A DNA stretch of 64,000 nt, taken from NCBI GenBank assembly GCA_951799445.1, contig OX637287.1:8866001-8930000 (forward strand), in the 5' to 3' direction. The position numbers and the translations under genes are program-made. The notes under the pieces are model-generated. The model saw nothing but the letters and a program-made list of their open reading frames with translations, did not search any database and was not told where the DNA came from. Each line of letters opens with the position of its first letter. Within the stretch, counting starts at the first letter, position 1. The DNA comes from Pseudisothecium myosuroides. Lineage: Eukaryota; Streptophyta; Bryopsida; Hypnales; Lembophyllaceae. Positions 1 to 11,207 of the stretch are shown here, one piece after another.

Positions 1-178
1 TACCTTACTCACTGAAGGACAAACTCCTAAGCAAGACCTCCCCTTCTCACACACAATTCCAAGGATGAACATTTGCAATTTTGTCTTGCATAAAAGGATT
101 CTTTGTATGTCCATTGTGCACTTCCTTTAATCTTTCATAGAAGGATTCTACATCATCCATCGAACACTTAGTGTTCAC
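1..178 (-). repeat. Partial TTAA-type short inverted-repeat element (family T2)
   Basis: This stretch, read on the minus strand, resembles the middle of the complete 230-bp element at 45859-46088: the shared block includes the segment around 'ccaaggatga' followed by a 'ttgcataaaagg'-like stretch. The left end is cut by the window start or decayed. It is the first of three neighbouring copies in the same orientation. No gene is visible in 1-1250 besides these copies. Confidence 0.5.
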
Positions 179-192
179 AATGAAGTTACAAG

Positions 193-426
193 GTCAACCT
201 TTAAAGGACAGACTGGTGACCATGGAAATCATCCCTTTTGGCACCGTGTGAATCATTGGCTTAAAAAAAGAAATCCTAAAAAACATTAATTGGAAATCAA
301 ACTACTATATAAGACCTCCCTTTTTCACAAAAAATTCTAAAGATGAATAGTTGCACTTCTATCCTACATAGAAGGGTTCTCTCTTTCATCGGCCGAAAAA
401 CAATTGTAGCGTCCATTTAGAGTTAA
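193..426 (-). repeat. TTAA-type short inverted-repeat element (family T2), diverged copy
   Basis: About 234 bp, close to the 230 bp of the intact copy at 45859-46088 and in the opposite orientation. The order of blocks is the same: a 'ggtgacca..gaaatcat' block near one end, an 'attggaa.tcaa' block in the middle, and 'gatgaatagttgca' near the other end, finishing at 'gtcc' and a TTAA at 423-426. The terminal repeats are partly eroded. It is non-coding. Confidence 0.6.
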
Positions 427-838
427 GAAACTAAACTAAGACCATCTACACCCTTACCTTCAAAGGGTTGACACTTTGCCAAACATAGATGTAAGTACTT
501 TGGGTTTGTCAAGTAATGGTCCTTGCATTCAATCCTAGGCGTATCAAGCAATAGCCCTTCAAATCTACGATTAGTCAAACTTTATTTTATATTTCATTTA
601 TTGATTGGTCAATGGACTATTTGTGGGACACATTTGGTGAACAAGGATGGGAGACAAGATATTTAAAGTCTCTTGAAAAAGATGTAAAATTTAAACGTGT
701 CAAGTTTTGTGAATAAGGGTGAAGATGCTTTAACTAAGGTTCAATGTAATGCAACCTATAAACTAAATGAGTTTTGAGTTTAGAAATAGATTGCTATCAT
801 TTAAAAGTGCATCTAGTAATTCTTTGAACCTTGAAGGG

Positions 839-1055
839 TTAATGACCATAGAAATGACTATATAAATCATTCCTTTTGGTACCATATAAATCATTGGTTT
901 AAAAAAATCCAAAATCATTGGAAGTCAACATACTACCAATATATACGACCTCCCCTTTTCATACAAAACTCCGAGGATGAATAGTTGCACTTTTATCCTA
1001 AATAGAAAGATTCTTTATCATTCATTGACCAAAAAATAGCTGCAACGTCCTTTAA
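839..1055 (-). repeat. TTAA-type short inverted-repeat element (family T2), diverged copy
   Basis: Bounded by TTAA at 839-842 and 1052-1055, giving 217 bp. The internal order matches the intact copy at 45859-46088 in reverse: a 'gaccatagaaat' block, then 'cattggaagtcaa', then 'gaggatgaatagttgca', then 'aacgtcc' just before the second TTAA. It is non-coding. It lies about 400 bp from the previous copy in the same orientation. Confidence 0.6.
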
Positions 1056-1498
1056 GTGTGAAACAGGTACAATAATATCTACATTTAGACTTTAAGCGAC
1101 CAAAATTAATCCAATTGAAAACAAGCTAAAAGACAAAACTGATTATAAAAGCCCCAACAATTCATGACTACCAAAGGAAAATCAATGCAAATAGCGCGGC
1201 AGACATAACCAAAATCGGTTCATTCCTAATTTGATGAAAATACTATAGTCACAATGCTACAAGAGAGTGGCTCAAGTAGCTATTTATACCTCAAAACCCC
1301 AAAAGAAAAGAAACAAACAAAAGCATCAAAGAGCTTGGCCATTTCAAATTACTTCTACAGAAGGCCTATTGAGAACACCATGGGAACATGGCCATTTGCG
1401 TCAACATCAGAAATCAATCGTTGTGGGGGAGACTGGACTACTGGAGTGATGGTTTGCAGAGCTTCTTCGCCTGACCGCTGCTGCGGCTGTTTTTCGCC

Positions 1499-1582
1499 AT
1501 GGCGGACCCGCTGCTGTTCGAAGACATCTTCAGCATCACGCAGCTAGACTTGGTACAGGAGGCAGGGATCAGCTCTCTTAAG
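1499..1582 (+). pseudogene. Possible fragment of RNA polymerase subunit RPB8 (first exon only)
   Basis: An ATG at 1499 opens a 28-codon stretch ending at a possible splice donor (AAG then GTAGGG at 1583). The first 17 codons read MADPLLFEDIFSITQLD, which resembles the start of RPB8 (RPABC3), the small subunit shared by plant RNA polymerases I, II and III. After the LD the match stops and the sequence drifts. No continuation of RPB8 was found in the next kilobase, so this is at best a broken or captured exon. The stretch is more GC-rich than its surroundings. A chance resemblance in a short reading frame is possible. Confidence 0.3.
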
Positions 1583-2149
1583 GTAGGGGGTCCATAAATT
1601 GCCCCTTTAAGCCTACCTACCTCATCAATGACTGTAATAGATATTTCAAGGAGCATGTCACTCCTTTCTAGATAGGGGATGCACTTAATAGATATCCTTT
1701 ACCTCAACATCAAAAATCAATTACAGAGACATCTAATTTACGTGCTAAGACAATCTCTAATGAACAACATCTGCCCTGTGCTCTCTCATTTCAGATTGTG
1801 TACATCAATAACGGTTGCACTGGTTGCAGTTAGGTGTACGTATTACCCACTTGCATCAATCTCCAGTTCTGAGAGCTGAGCTCAAATCCGCCCTCTCCCT
1901 CAGAATGCCTCCGTGACTAGGCCATATGACTTCTTTGCGTATCAGCACATTCTCCACTGTGATACTAACAGGGTCATCCCTTGAACGGCCAGCTCATTAG
2001 CATTAAAAGCAGCTGAGACATATGATGCAAAATTGGCACTTGCTGCAGATTCTCCCCACGAGGGCTGATTCTGCTCTCTAATGTCCTTGTGATAAGTCCC
2101 AAATATGCCTCACCCGGTTGTAATCTGTCCATCATAGGTGCACCCAAAA

Positions 2150-5100
2150 TTAGCTCCTAGACCTGGAACGGCTCTGGCTTGCAGCCTTCAAAAGGTCGCT
2201 TTCAAGATTTTTCAAGTTCGAGACTGGCAAGTCGGATACGTCAGCAGATCTCAATTGCAAGAGGTCTTGCTTCTTGTACTTGATCCTCTCATCTGTCACA
2301 TGATAGCACAATTTGGCAACTCAGTACGGTTATTGCAAAACGGGAGCAATTTAGTCTATGAAGAGGACGGGGGGATAGTCGCGTAGAACACTAAAATCAA
2401 ATGAATGAATCCAAAGACCTGGAAATCTAGTGCACCCAAAACTTTGAACAACCGTGCTCCATCTCTAAGAATCCACTTTGTACGTGAATACCTACCGAGT
2501 ACATGTGTGTGCATGCCAGCACCAATAGTGCTGCTGTTGATCGGCTTCTTCATCACTTTCATCCGGTCTTTTTTTGCAGGGCTGTTACGCAGATTCAGCT
2601 TTGCTTGTTGCAAATCACGAGAAAAAGTTGTAGCTAGTCCTCCACTAACGACATCTTCTCCACATTCTTTCGAGTGAACATTTGGCTTTGCTGCGCTTAC
2701 AACACTGACAGTCTGCTCATTCCAGACCATTATCTGAGGATAAGCTTCGCAAAAATTCAACAGAGTATCCTTAGACAGCAACCAACAATCTGAAAGATCG
2801 AGCTCCTGAAGAAGGGGAGGAGGTTTATAATTTAATAAACCATCATTCGTTATCACCGCACTGCCAATACCAAGGCAAACCAGGTTGGAGAGAGATGATG
2901 ACTGTTGTAGACATTCATCTGAACATGGAGTAAGACAATTCATCAGCCTAAACTTTATCAAATAAAAAAAGAAACATTAGAAATAGAAAGATTCTAGAAA
3001 AAATTTGCTCCATGCAACTAATAGGAACGCTCATTTAGCCCCAAGGGCCCAAACTAAATAGAAAGTTCAATTTCGAACCTAAAAGTCAATACAAACTTGA
3101 ACCGCTGACTCTCTCAGTGTAAACGAGGTGCTCTACCAACTGAGCTAATTACCCAAAACATATTCCTATTGCAAAATAGTCAATTAGAAAAGAACAATAA
3201 CTTCCAAAACATATTCCTATTGTTGAAAAAAGTAGGATAGGATTTCTTGTTTCTGTTGGCAAATTTTGTTGCCTTCCTCAAAGCGTCCCAAATGATTCAT
3301 TTCAGCTCTATAGATATGGAAGCGACCACTTTTGGGTACCCCAAAATGGACAGACGCCAATGGCACAAAGAGAAACTTATAAATGCGTGAATAAGTAACA
3401 CTTTAGAAATAGGAAATGAACTGGAGTCTCAAGAAAAAAACAAAGTACCCGACAAGGAAGTACTGTGAACGTGAAGATGTGAAAGTTGCGTGAGTTGCTT
3501 GAGAGCATGGAAACATGCATCGTTAGCACCAGTATGCCGCATGTCGAGCCTTTTCAAGTACTGAAGCTGCTCCAAACCTGACAACACTGAAACTTGCGTA
3601 AACTCTTCGGATCCGATTGCCATGCTTCCTGCAACCCAATATACTTGCAATCAGTCAAAATGCCTCTACTTCAGCAAGAAAATCTCATCTCAAGTACTCC
3701 TACTCATGTGGGCTATACAATCTAACAATAAAGGATAATTAATACTAAGTTCAAGAAAATTTGTACCTCTTACTTTGCTGCCACTGAGATTGAGAGATTG
3801 TAGTAATGGGAAATGGATAAGATATGTAAAAACATTATCATCCACGAGGGTATGACTTAAAGAAAGTTGTTCCACATTTGGCACGTGTCCTGCAATTGCT
3901 GACACGCCTTCAGACCCAACCTTTGTGTAACTGAGATCAATCCACCTTAAACTTTTACCAAATTCGTGGAACTTGAGCATGAGTCCATCAGTGAGTCCTG
4001 TTGCGCGTAAATCCAAAATAGACAGTTTTTGCATGCCTGAGAGTGCATCCAGGTCGTTTACACGGGATGATGCAAGATTCAACAAATGCAAATTCCTTGT
4101 ACTAGAATAGGATATGGCAACTTTTAGATTGACGTCTGCTCCAGATAGAAAAAGCTCGGTTAAGGGGCTGTCCAATGCAATCCCCTTTCCAAATATCGAT
4201 TCCACAGCACAGTTGCAGAGATTCAATGACACAATTGAGCTCATTTGTGGAATTACAGTGACCGCTGTCATCGCAAGGTTCAAATATTTCAATAACTTGA
4301 AGGATGACAAACACTGCGCTCCAATGTTCGTGACTTTGCTGCCCCACAAGCCGAGTTGCTCTAACAATTTAAGTGCCTGTATCCAAAAACAGAACTATGC
4401 CTTTGAGACGGACTGAATTCAGGGCAGAATTGGCCAAAAGATAGGATAACGAAGAGGACAGTAGCACAAACAGGGTATGGCTTTCCAATCACTAGAATTA
4501 CCCCCCAAAGATCAAGATTGCATGATTAAAAATCACAATTTGATCAATTGTATTGAGAGAAATTAGAATTCAGACAGGGTCAATAATTAATATCATCACA
4601 AACACACAAACAAAGTTGCAACATAAGGACCAATTGGACAACTCGGTTGTTTAGAGGTAAAGCAGATGAGCCCACCTGGAAAGAGAGCAAGTTCGCATCA
4701 GTGACTGGGCAGCCCCCTAAATCGAGGGATACAAGTGTTGTAAGCGCCGACAGAAGTGAGAGTCCTTTTGCTCCAACACTAGTTTCAGCTAATCCGAGCT
4801 TTCTAAGCCCCTTCCACGAAGTAATATGAAACACAGCTTCATCGCTAATTCTCCTGCACCGAGCCAGGTTCAATTCCTCCATAGCTGCCAAACCTAAATT
4901 TAGAAACACATACGAATAAACTCAGGTTTGGGCATTGATCAAACTGTTGGTTTGCCAAGGTAACACAACTCAAAGGTGACCTGAAGCACAACCACATAGA
5001 ACAGGACATGCACAAACCAGCTGTTCTCTACGTCAACAATGATGAATGCCAAGCCTTAAAGCAAGACTTTCACCCTGACTTTCACCCTGAGTATCACCAA

Positions 5101-5820
5101 CCGTCAACTATACGCAAGAGCTGCAGTTCGGAAAAAAAAGTGAAATCCTGCAATTGTTGCAAGCAGGGAAGACCAATACCTGAATGACATGATATCGACA
5201 GCAGAAATTAATGTTGATTGTTCCAGGAACATATGCAAATGAGCAAAATGGGTTTTCAACAAAAGAATGCATGCCTGTGAGTTGCCAGATAGCATTATTT
5301 GTCAATGCTTTACAGTCTGTGGCACAAAGAGCTCGTAAGTGACGACAACCGCCCAGATAAGCCATCCATTCCCCATCTACAGATGCTTCTCCACTCACGT
5401 CAACCTCTTGTATGCTTTGTTGAAACAATCTGCGCAATAAAAGACTAAGCACTAAGGATCCAAAGCAATTCTTAGTGTTCACACACTGCAAGCGGTCACA
5501 CACAAGGCATTCCATTTCAAAAGGCACTAGACTTTTGACGCACTCTCTTTACAATCTCCGATCAGGGATAAAGAACGAAACCAATGCCTTAACCTCATAT
5601 AAGGAGATATAAGTAACACGTACTCAACAAGGGGTGCAGACAGCAGGTGAGCACGCAGAAGTGCGTGGAAAAGCTGGTGAGCAAGCTCAGAGGGCAACAT
5701 CTCCAACGTTCTGCGCTTCTGGCGCCAGGCCTTCACACTGGATTTGTCACGGCATGCTGAACTAACACACAAATCAAGCAAACTGGCCATAACCGGGGAT
5801 GCAGGGCGAGGTGAAGCCAT
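2150..5820 (-). CDS. RNI-like leucine-rich-repeat protein (plant At4g23840-like family), 7 exons
   Basis: The model is complement(5624-5820, 5275-5429, 4676-4893, 3767-4376, 3449-3628, 2496-2918, 2150-2292). It totals 1,926 bases (641 residues plus stop) and every junction keeps phase. ATG at 5820 is chosen because the longer frame upstream has only GTG at 5853 and a likely acceptor just before 5820. The N-terminus carries the conserved plant block KAWRQKRRTLEMLPSELA. It is followed by many leucine-rich repeats of the cysteine/RNI type (such as LEQLGLWGSKVTNIGAQCL), and the last exon holds the family signature DERIKY and a serine/arginine-rich end. These proteins are solenoid scaffolds; no enzyme domain or F-box is visible and the function is unknown. 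The second intron (4894-5274) begins GC rather than GT. The fifth intron contains a tRNA-like sequence. The gene faces away from the Sel1 gene, with the 5' ends about 2.4 kb apart. The family assignment is from memory of conserved motifs. Confidence 0.88.
3081..3154 (-). pseudogene. Decayed tRNA-Val(UAC)-like sequence, organelle or bacterial type
   Basis: The minus strand reads as a 74-base cloverleaf. The D stem is perfect (GCTC with GAGC), the D loop is AGTTGGTA, and four of five anticodon-stem pairs form around loop TTTACAC with anticodon TAC. The T loop is TTCAAGT. The acceptor and T stems are damaged, with several G-T pairs and mismatches where C has apparently become T, so it is probably inactive. 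The anticodon arm resembles plastid trnV-UAC, which normally has an intron that is absent here. It sits in the fifth intron of the LRR gene on the same strand. It may be an organelle DNA insertion or a retro-copied tRNA. Confidence 0.6.
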
Positions 5821-7124
5821 GGAGCTGAAATCAAGGAGACCAACAGGCTGCACTTTGTAGCCTCAGAGAGGGTAATATGCATCCACAACTGCTCTGCACT
5901 CCCAAAACTGCAAACACAGAGCATGTTAATGCCACTACAATCCTCCAATCGAAAAGCAAAGCACTCCACACACAAACCTCTTTAGTGTAACCTTCTCTAA
6001 AATGACGTTCTACAATATCCTGTGTACTTGCCACACTACCGTTCACTGCAGTACACTTGTCACACATTCAAACTATGTCATAAAGAAAATGTTAAGACCC
6101 CAAGTGGTGAAATGATTTGAGCGCACAAGCTGTTCAATATATGAACAAGAATACATCAATTCAACAAGAATTTGCTAAAGTCCGCAGAAATATTTGAAAC
6201 GTCAGCATCATAGCGTCGAAACGTCGAAACGTCGAAACTCCCGACAGCTAAAGACTTGAAAGACAGTATAAAAAACGCCAAGTGATGACCATTACCGAGA
6301 CCTGGATCGCTGGAGCAGTGAAACCCAGCAGTAGCAATGAGAAGGTAAAATCCGACGTTGTAATGCAAACCAATTGATACGATGAAAGGGAAGCTAACGA
6401 AGACAGAAGAGAGCTAGTTGTACTTTACATTGTACAATCCAAACAGAGGGAGACTGCTTCTGCAGCACAAATTCTGGGGTCACTTTTACTTGAAGGGAAC
6501 ACAGAGTACTAATAATAGCTAAACGTACTGTACAAGCAATCCTTGCAACACAACAATTCTGTGAGCAAGATTTCCAGAATTACCCACCCTAAGATTAGCA
6601 AAGCACAAGTCGGTAAGCTCAGCGTGGAGAGTGCAGATTCAAGGTTGCGTCATCATTATTCTAATGCACATACTATCTCGGTGTCTTGCCGCCACAACTA
6701 ATACTCTAACAGCAAAGTACTTCGAGACGAAATTTGACACTCAGAATCACGCAGGTCCGGATTCGAAAGCAAACTATACAGTCTCGTGGGTGAAATCGTC
6801 ACCTGTGACAACCGTAATTCAGTAATAAAACTGCAGATCGTGGGCTGTGATAGCGAGATCTGAAACCCGCACAACCTCTGATGTAGCAACTTCACTACTT
6901 CAGAAGGCAAGACGCGTCACTGCAACCCAACCCTAATCCGAGCTTCTGAACCAGTCAAACAGCCAAATAAATCTGAAAACCAGCCAGGAGCAAGACGAAC
7001 TCCCAAGCAACCAAGCCAAAGAAAGAGACACGAAGAGCTTGTTTATCGAGATTGGCGGTACTGACTACTGAGAAGGCGAAAATATCTTACTTAGGGCTCA
7101 AGGTCAGGGATTCACTGTCCAACA
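5821..7124. other. Upstream region of the LRR gene, no further coding exon recognised
   Basis: Leader and promoter DNA of the minus-strand LRR gene must lie here. A plausible splice acceptor (ttcag on the minus strand) lies just before the ATG, suggesting a 5' untranslated intron, but its donor was not located. A short tandem repeat of 'cgtcgaaa' (three units) lies at 6213-6238. No protein-like reading frame was recognised. Confidence 0.4.
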
Positions 7125-7132
7125 ATGGCCGC

Positions 7133-7140
7133 AAACCCTA
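7133..7140 (+). promoter_or_regulatory. Telo-box-like motif AAACCCTA
   Basis: AAACCCTA is a plant promoter and leader element common in genes for translation and housekeeping functions. It lies in the gap between the divergent LRR and Sel1 genes, near a short ATG-started frame at 7125. Its role here is inferred only from the motif and its position. Confidence 0.3.
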
Positions 7141-7734
7141 GCGTCAGTGCAAGGTACGATGCTTCTTTTCTTTTCTCCGTCTTTGCAAAGTCAAGACACG
7201 GCAGGGACTGGAATTGAAAGAGGATGGATGAAGATTTGGGCGGGGAGACTTGCGACCCATGCATTGTGAACAGTGACTTATCGTGGTAGGGTGTCAATCC
7301 TCATCACTCCAGCTTGGCAACCCCGCCCTTGTCTCGCTTCTCGCACACCACCGTCACCACCATCTTCCCCTTCGCAGTAACTTAAACTTAGCTTACAATT
7401 AGCTTACAACTGTCGTGCTGATGATTATTGTCACCATCTCTCATCTTGCTCTCGTCGCCTTCTTCGTTTGTTTTGGCACTTGAGCTTCTTCTCGTGGTTT
7501 TCGCGATTCGCTTGTTGCTCTTTTCTTTGTTTTCTCTTTGTTGCCATTTCTTCTGCGCGGGATGCCGCACTGGTGGACTCCCTGTGTTGAAGCCTACCCT
7601 ATCAGGTTCTCCTTCCATCTTCTGTTTCCTGGCGCTCTTTCCGATCCCTTCCCCTTTTGAAATTCTTCCTTCTGGTTTGTGAGGCATCACCGTCTTGTTT
7701 TCGAACCCTGTTTCAGTGTGGTTGTGCGTTTGTT

Positions 7735-8236
7735 TGGAATGGCGAAACATTAGCGAGGCCTTTTCTCTAGGTCAACGCTACAGGATTTTTTGGGGCTGCC
7801 CAATCGTCGGCTGTTACGGGAGATTTTGAATGAGTTGTGGGGGTTATCGATTAAGGAGATTCTAGTTGGTTGTGGATTTCGTGGAATCATGTTCAGTTTT
7901 AGTATTCTGATGAAAATGTCTTTCATGCTCTGAGTACCTGGATGCCTGATCGCGTTGCGTTTTGAGGCATTAGCTTCTTCTCACCCTCACGTGATCCTTT
8001 ATGAACTCTGTTCTCTGTGTTAATGGGTTTGATTGATATGGCGTAACATGGGCGAGCCCTTCTCTCTAGGTCAACACTGACGCACAATTGTTGGTAGCCA
8101 TTTTTATGAGTGGAGGGGGTTGGAGTTCATTCTATTGGGTTTTACCATTTTGGAGAATCAGGCGCATCCTTTTCATGTTCGGATTCTAATTGAGAATGTG
8201 TTTACAAATTTGCCACCAGGATGCCTGATCGGAGAC
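7735..8236 (+). repeat. Diverged tandem duplication of the Sel1 gene 5' flank
   Basis: Two roughly 280-300-bp units lie head to tail (about 7735-7960 and 8034-8236). Shared landmarks in order are an 'atggcg.aacat..gcgag' block followed by 'tctctaggtcaac', then a 'tcatgttc' block, and finally 'ggatgcctgatcg'. The last block holds the gene's start codon in the second unit. In the first unit the matching ATG at 7942 opens a frame of only seven codons (MPDRVAF). A weaker third match to the first part lies near 10010-10080. Confidence 0.55.
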
Positions 8237-9257
8237 CGGCTAAGGTGAAGTCCATAGATAGGTCGGCGGATCCGGAATTTCCCAAAGCGACGCCGTTGAA
8301 GGAGGTGGTTGCGAATTGTGAGCAACGCTGGTTTGAGCAGACCCTCAAGGCAGCCAAGAATGGGGATATCTCCAGTCAATGCTTGGTTGGGCAGATGTTC
8401 TGCTCCGGATATGGTGTGGCTGCCAATCCCAAGAAGGTACGATTTCCAGTTGTTAATGCAAAACCTCAAACTAAGTAAAGATACTATTCTTTCGCGATGT
8501 TAATGAATTGTAGCGCAACGACTGCTGGACTTCTCTTGATGGAAAACATAACATTCTTGAATTGGAAGGCGGGGGGTCCTTCTACAGTGAGCTACTGTTT
8601 CACTGTAACAAGAATATATTTGTGTTACAGTGGTCCACAATGCATGGGCAAGATTGCATTCAAGATGTACTACAATGAAAGCAAAGAGTCCCCTGCCTTC
8701 AAGTTCAGGAATGTTATGAAGGCGCTGTGGTCGCGTTGGCATTCTTTTATTTAAGAAAACTGAATTCTACAGTTTGGTTCTGTTAGTGCATTGGTGGTGC
8801 ACTTTTATTAAGCGTTTTTCGTGACTGCAGGGTAAGTTCTGGCTGCAGAAGGCTGCAGAGCTAGACATGGAAGCGCGCAGTCTCTTAGCCTCCCTATCAG
8901 GTGTGTTCTCTGTTCTTCAAGGAATGACTCATTTCTCTTCTAGAGTATGTGTAAGGTAGAGGATACAATTTGCGATACAATTTGCGTCACTTTAAGCATT
9001 TTAACGTACGTAGGAGTGTGCTTTTAGGGAGATAAGTATAGAGCTGTGCGGAGATCACTTTGGATAAAAGAGCCAAATTTGTTGAGAATATTTTTTGTCA
9101 CCAAATCTGTTGGTAACAAGGATCAGTAGGAGACGGGATTGGGCCCCCTAACGGTTTTAGTATCGTCTGCGTCAAACCTTGCTGATGTCTCATGTTTGTG
9201 CTGTCGTTCACAGTGGGCAGATCAGTGGAGTCTTACATGGAGGAACCTGCAGTTTGA
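8221..9257 (+). CDS. Sel1-repeat (TPR-like) small plant protein, 3' end uncertain
   Basis: Exon 1 is 8221-8436 (72 codons), starting at ATG 8221 and ending at a GTACG donor. Exon 2 is 8831-8900. Exon 3 starts at 9214 after CAG, and in phase reaches a TGA at 9255-9257, giving 109 residues. A longer alternative uses a weak donor at 9252 and joins 9404-9463. The protein has a charged N-terminus, a conserved-looking block PLKEVVANCEQRWFEQTLK, then a Sel1-type helical pair: AKNGDISSQCLVGQMFCSGYGV, continued across the junction as GKFWLQKAAELDMEAR. Sel1 repeats bind other proteins and have no catalytic role. Intron 1 (8437-8830) is largely filled by a foldback element. A likely polyadenylation signal follows at 9954, so further exons or a long 3' UTR are possible. 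The first two exons are well supported. Confidence 0.65.
8499..8745. repeat. Foldback (long inverted-repeat) element inside intron 1 of the Sel1 gene
   Basis: The two halves are imperfect reverse complements: 'cataacattcttgaattgg' near 8548 pairs with the reverse of the block near 8700 ending 'gaatgttatg'. The centre pairs 'actgtaaca' with 'tgttacagt' around 'agaatatattt'. Arms are about 110 bases. The RNA would form a long hairpin. It looks like an inserted MITE-type element. Confidence 0.7.
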
Positions 9258-9953
9258 GAGTCTGCCACCAGAGGTGCAGCTTCCCATGCCAACTTCCACC
9301 ATTATGAGCCCTAAGGAGAAATCATTTTCCTGGCTTGGTGAATCAACTGTTGTGGGTGTTGTTGCTACATTCAAAACGACACGTTTTCTCTTGCCATCCG
9401 CAGGCCCGGAGTAGTATAACCAGGCTACGGCTATGGAGTCCTAAAAGCAATCCTAAATTGTGAAGCTTTGCTGTGACTCTTGTTTGCCACAAGGAGGCGC
9501 TTTTTCTTTTTGTGACTGCTGTCTTCACAGTTGGATTTGACAAAGCCAATTAGCAAGGTTCGATGCAGGAAGCGAAGAACAGATTCACGATGAACCACCT
9601 CAAGAACATTTTTCAGAGTTTCAATTTGCGAAGTTGAGAGTGCTCTAGTTGCAGGATCTGTTGAAGATGAACAGTGGAGTGATTTGGAACTGTCTAGAGG
9701 TATGTTGGCCTTGTTACAATTTCAGTTTGGACCTTGATATCCTCGTCGACACGAACTTGGAATCCCGAGGTGGTTCTTCATACCAGCATTGTTCTCTGTT
9801 AGATTCCTACTGGAAACTCTTGGCTTAAACTTAGCTGGCTTGTGAGGAGGAATTCGTTTGGTCCCTCTCAGAGCTCATTGTATTTTATATGTAAATGAAG
9901 GTTATACAAGTAGTTGTTATGATTAGTCAAGGGTGAATTTCTCCTTGTTTGTG

Positions 9954-9959
9954 AATAAA
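9954..9959 (+). terminator. Candidate polyadenylation signal AATAAA for the Sel1 gene
   Basis: AATAAA occurs in T-rich sequence about 700 bases downstream of the putative stop. It is the first canonical signal seen after the gene on the plus strand. Confidence 0.3.
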
Positions 9960-11207
9960 AATGTATCTATTCGTTACACTCTGACCTGATCAACTCCTCT
10001 TGACGTGATGGACATGAACTCTGTTCTCTTTCCTGTTTGCCCATAAACTTATTATTGGCGGCAGAGGGCGAGGCTATTCTCTTTTAACAGTTCTTTCAAA
10101 AATTGTTTTTGAACATTTAAAAAAAATTGAAAATGAAAATCTTACGCAATTTGTGAAGTCATGATGTTTTAACCTTTTCGCAGTTGCATCATTATTAATT
10201 TTGCACATATATCTCCTCGACTATAGCTAGTTGACGTATTTGATACTTGGTGTTTTGATTGATTTCTTGCGATTGGACCACGACGTTGAGATTGACACTG
10301 AAGGTGGTTTTTAGTAGTGTTGGAAAGATCTTGAGGCAGAAGTGCATGCTATGCAAATTTCACAAGACTTATATTTACTTACAATGGGGGATATATGGAA
10401 TTTCAAACCACATTGGTATTCAAAATTCAGAAAATTTAGGAAAATGAGCTTGAAAAAAATTCAAGCTCAAGTTAGACCTTTATAATTAATAGGGCCCAAA
10501 TTCACAATGATTTCAGAATACCAATTCATTCAAGTAGATTTGTTGATATGTTACTTTACTACTCTGATTTCAATCTCCACAATTTCTTTGTATTGCTACA
10601 ATTTCTATGAATATGAGGCCAAATAGGTTGTTTTTTGTATTGCTACAATTTCCATGAAGAAAAGTGTACACAGTGAAGACTCATACAATTAGGACTCATG
10701 ACACAAGAGATATTGAATTTCAATTTATATAATGTTATATTTTTTCCTATAAAATATGCCAAATTAGAAATTAATTTAGAAAAGTCGGATTTAACTTGAC
10801 CTTTTTAATGCCCAGCAAAGGCTAGAAATGGCCTACAATTTCTGATACAATATAGTATGTGTGGGCCTTAATGGGATCCATTGTATAGCTTTTCTCCTTT
10901 TTATTAATTGTAGAGTAAGCTTATTGTTGTTTCTATATTATGGTCTGAGTTGGACAATTTTGAATGGATGGCTTGCTTGTTTACTCACTCATCTACAGTC
11001 TGTGGAGGCTTTAAATCCTTTTCATTAATGCTGATACTATTGGAATGCAACAAATTTCCACCAATTGGTTACTATTATTTTGTATCCACAATTTTGTCTT
11101 GTAGCACCAAGCAAGACAAAGTCATTTTTATTAATGCTAACATTATTGGGATGCGGCTTCGGAGCATACTATATTGTATCAAAAATAGTAGGCCAATTCC
11201 TTGGGCA
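9960..11207. other. AT-rich intergenic DNA without recognised gene
   Basis: No protein-like frame was recognised. Short imperfect direct repeats occur, such as 'attaatgctga.a.tattgg.atgc' near 11023 and 11129, and 'tttgtattgctacaattt' near 10584 and 10636. Confidence 0.5.

Noticed and set aside
2356..2495. Read-through end of LRR exon 6 (ORF continuing to 2356)
   Set aside because: Splicing at 2495 to 2292 joins to the conserved DERIKY ending in phase; the read-through has no family similarity.
2919..2961. Alternative acceptor at about 2946 for LRR exon 6
   Set aside because: It would break the reading phase with exon 5; the acceptor at 2919-2920 restores phase and gives a proper leucine-rich repeat.
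7428..7750. Open frames on both strands at 7.4-7.7 kb
   Set aside because: They arise from C/T-rich leader-type sequence; no conserved protein features.
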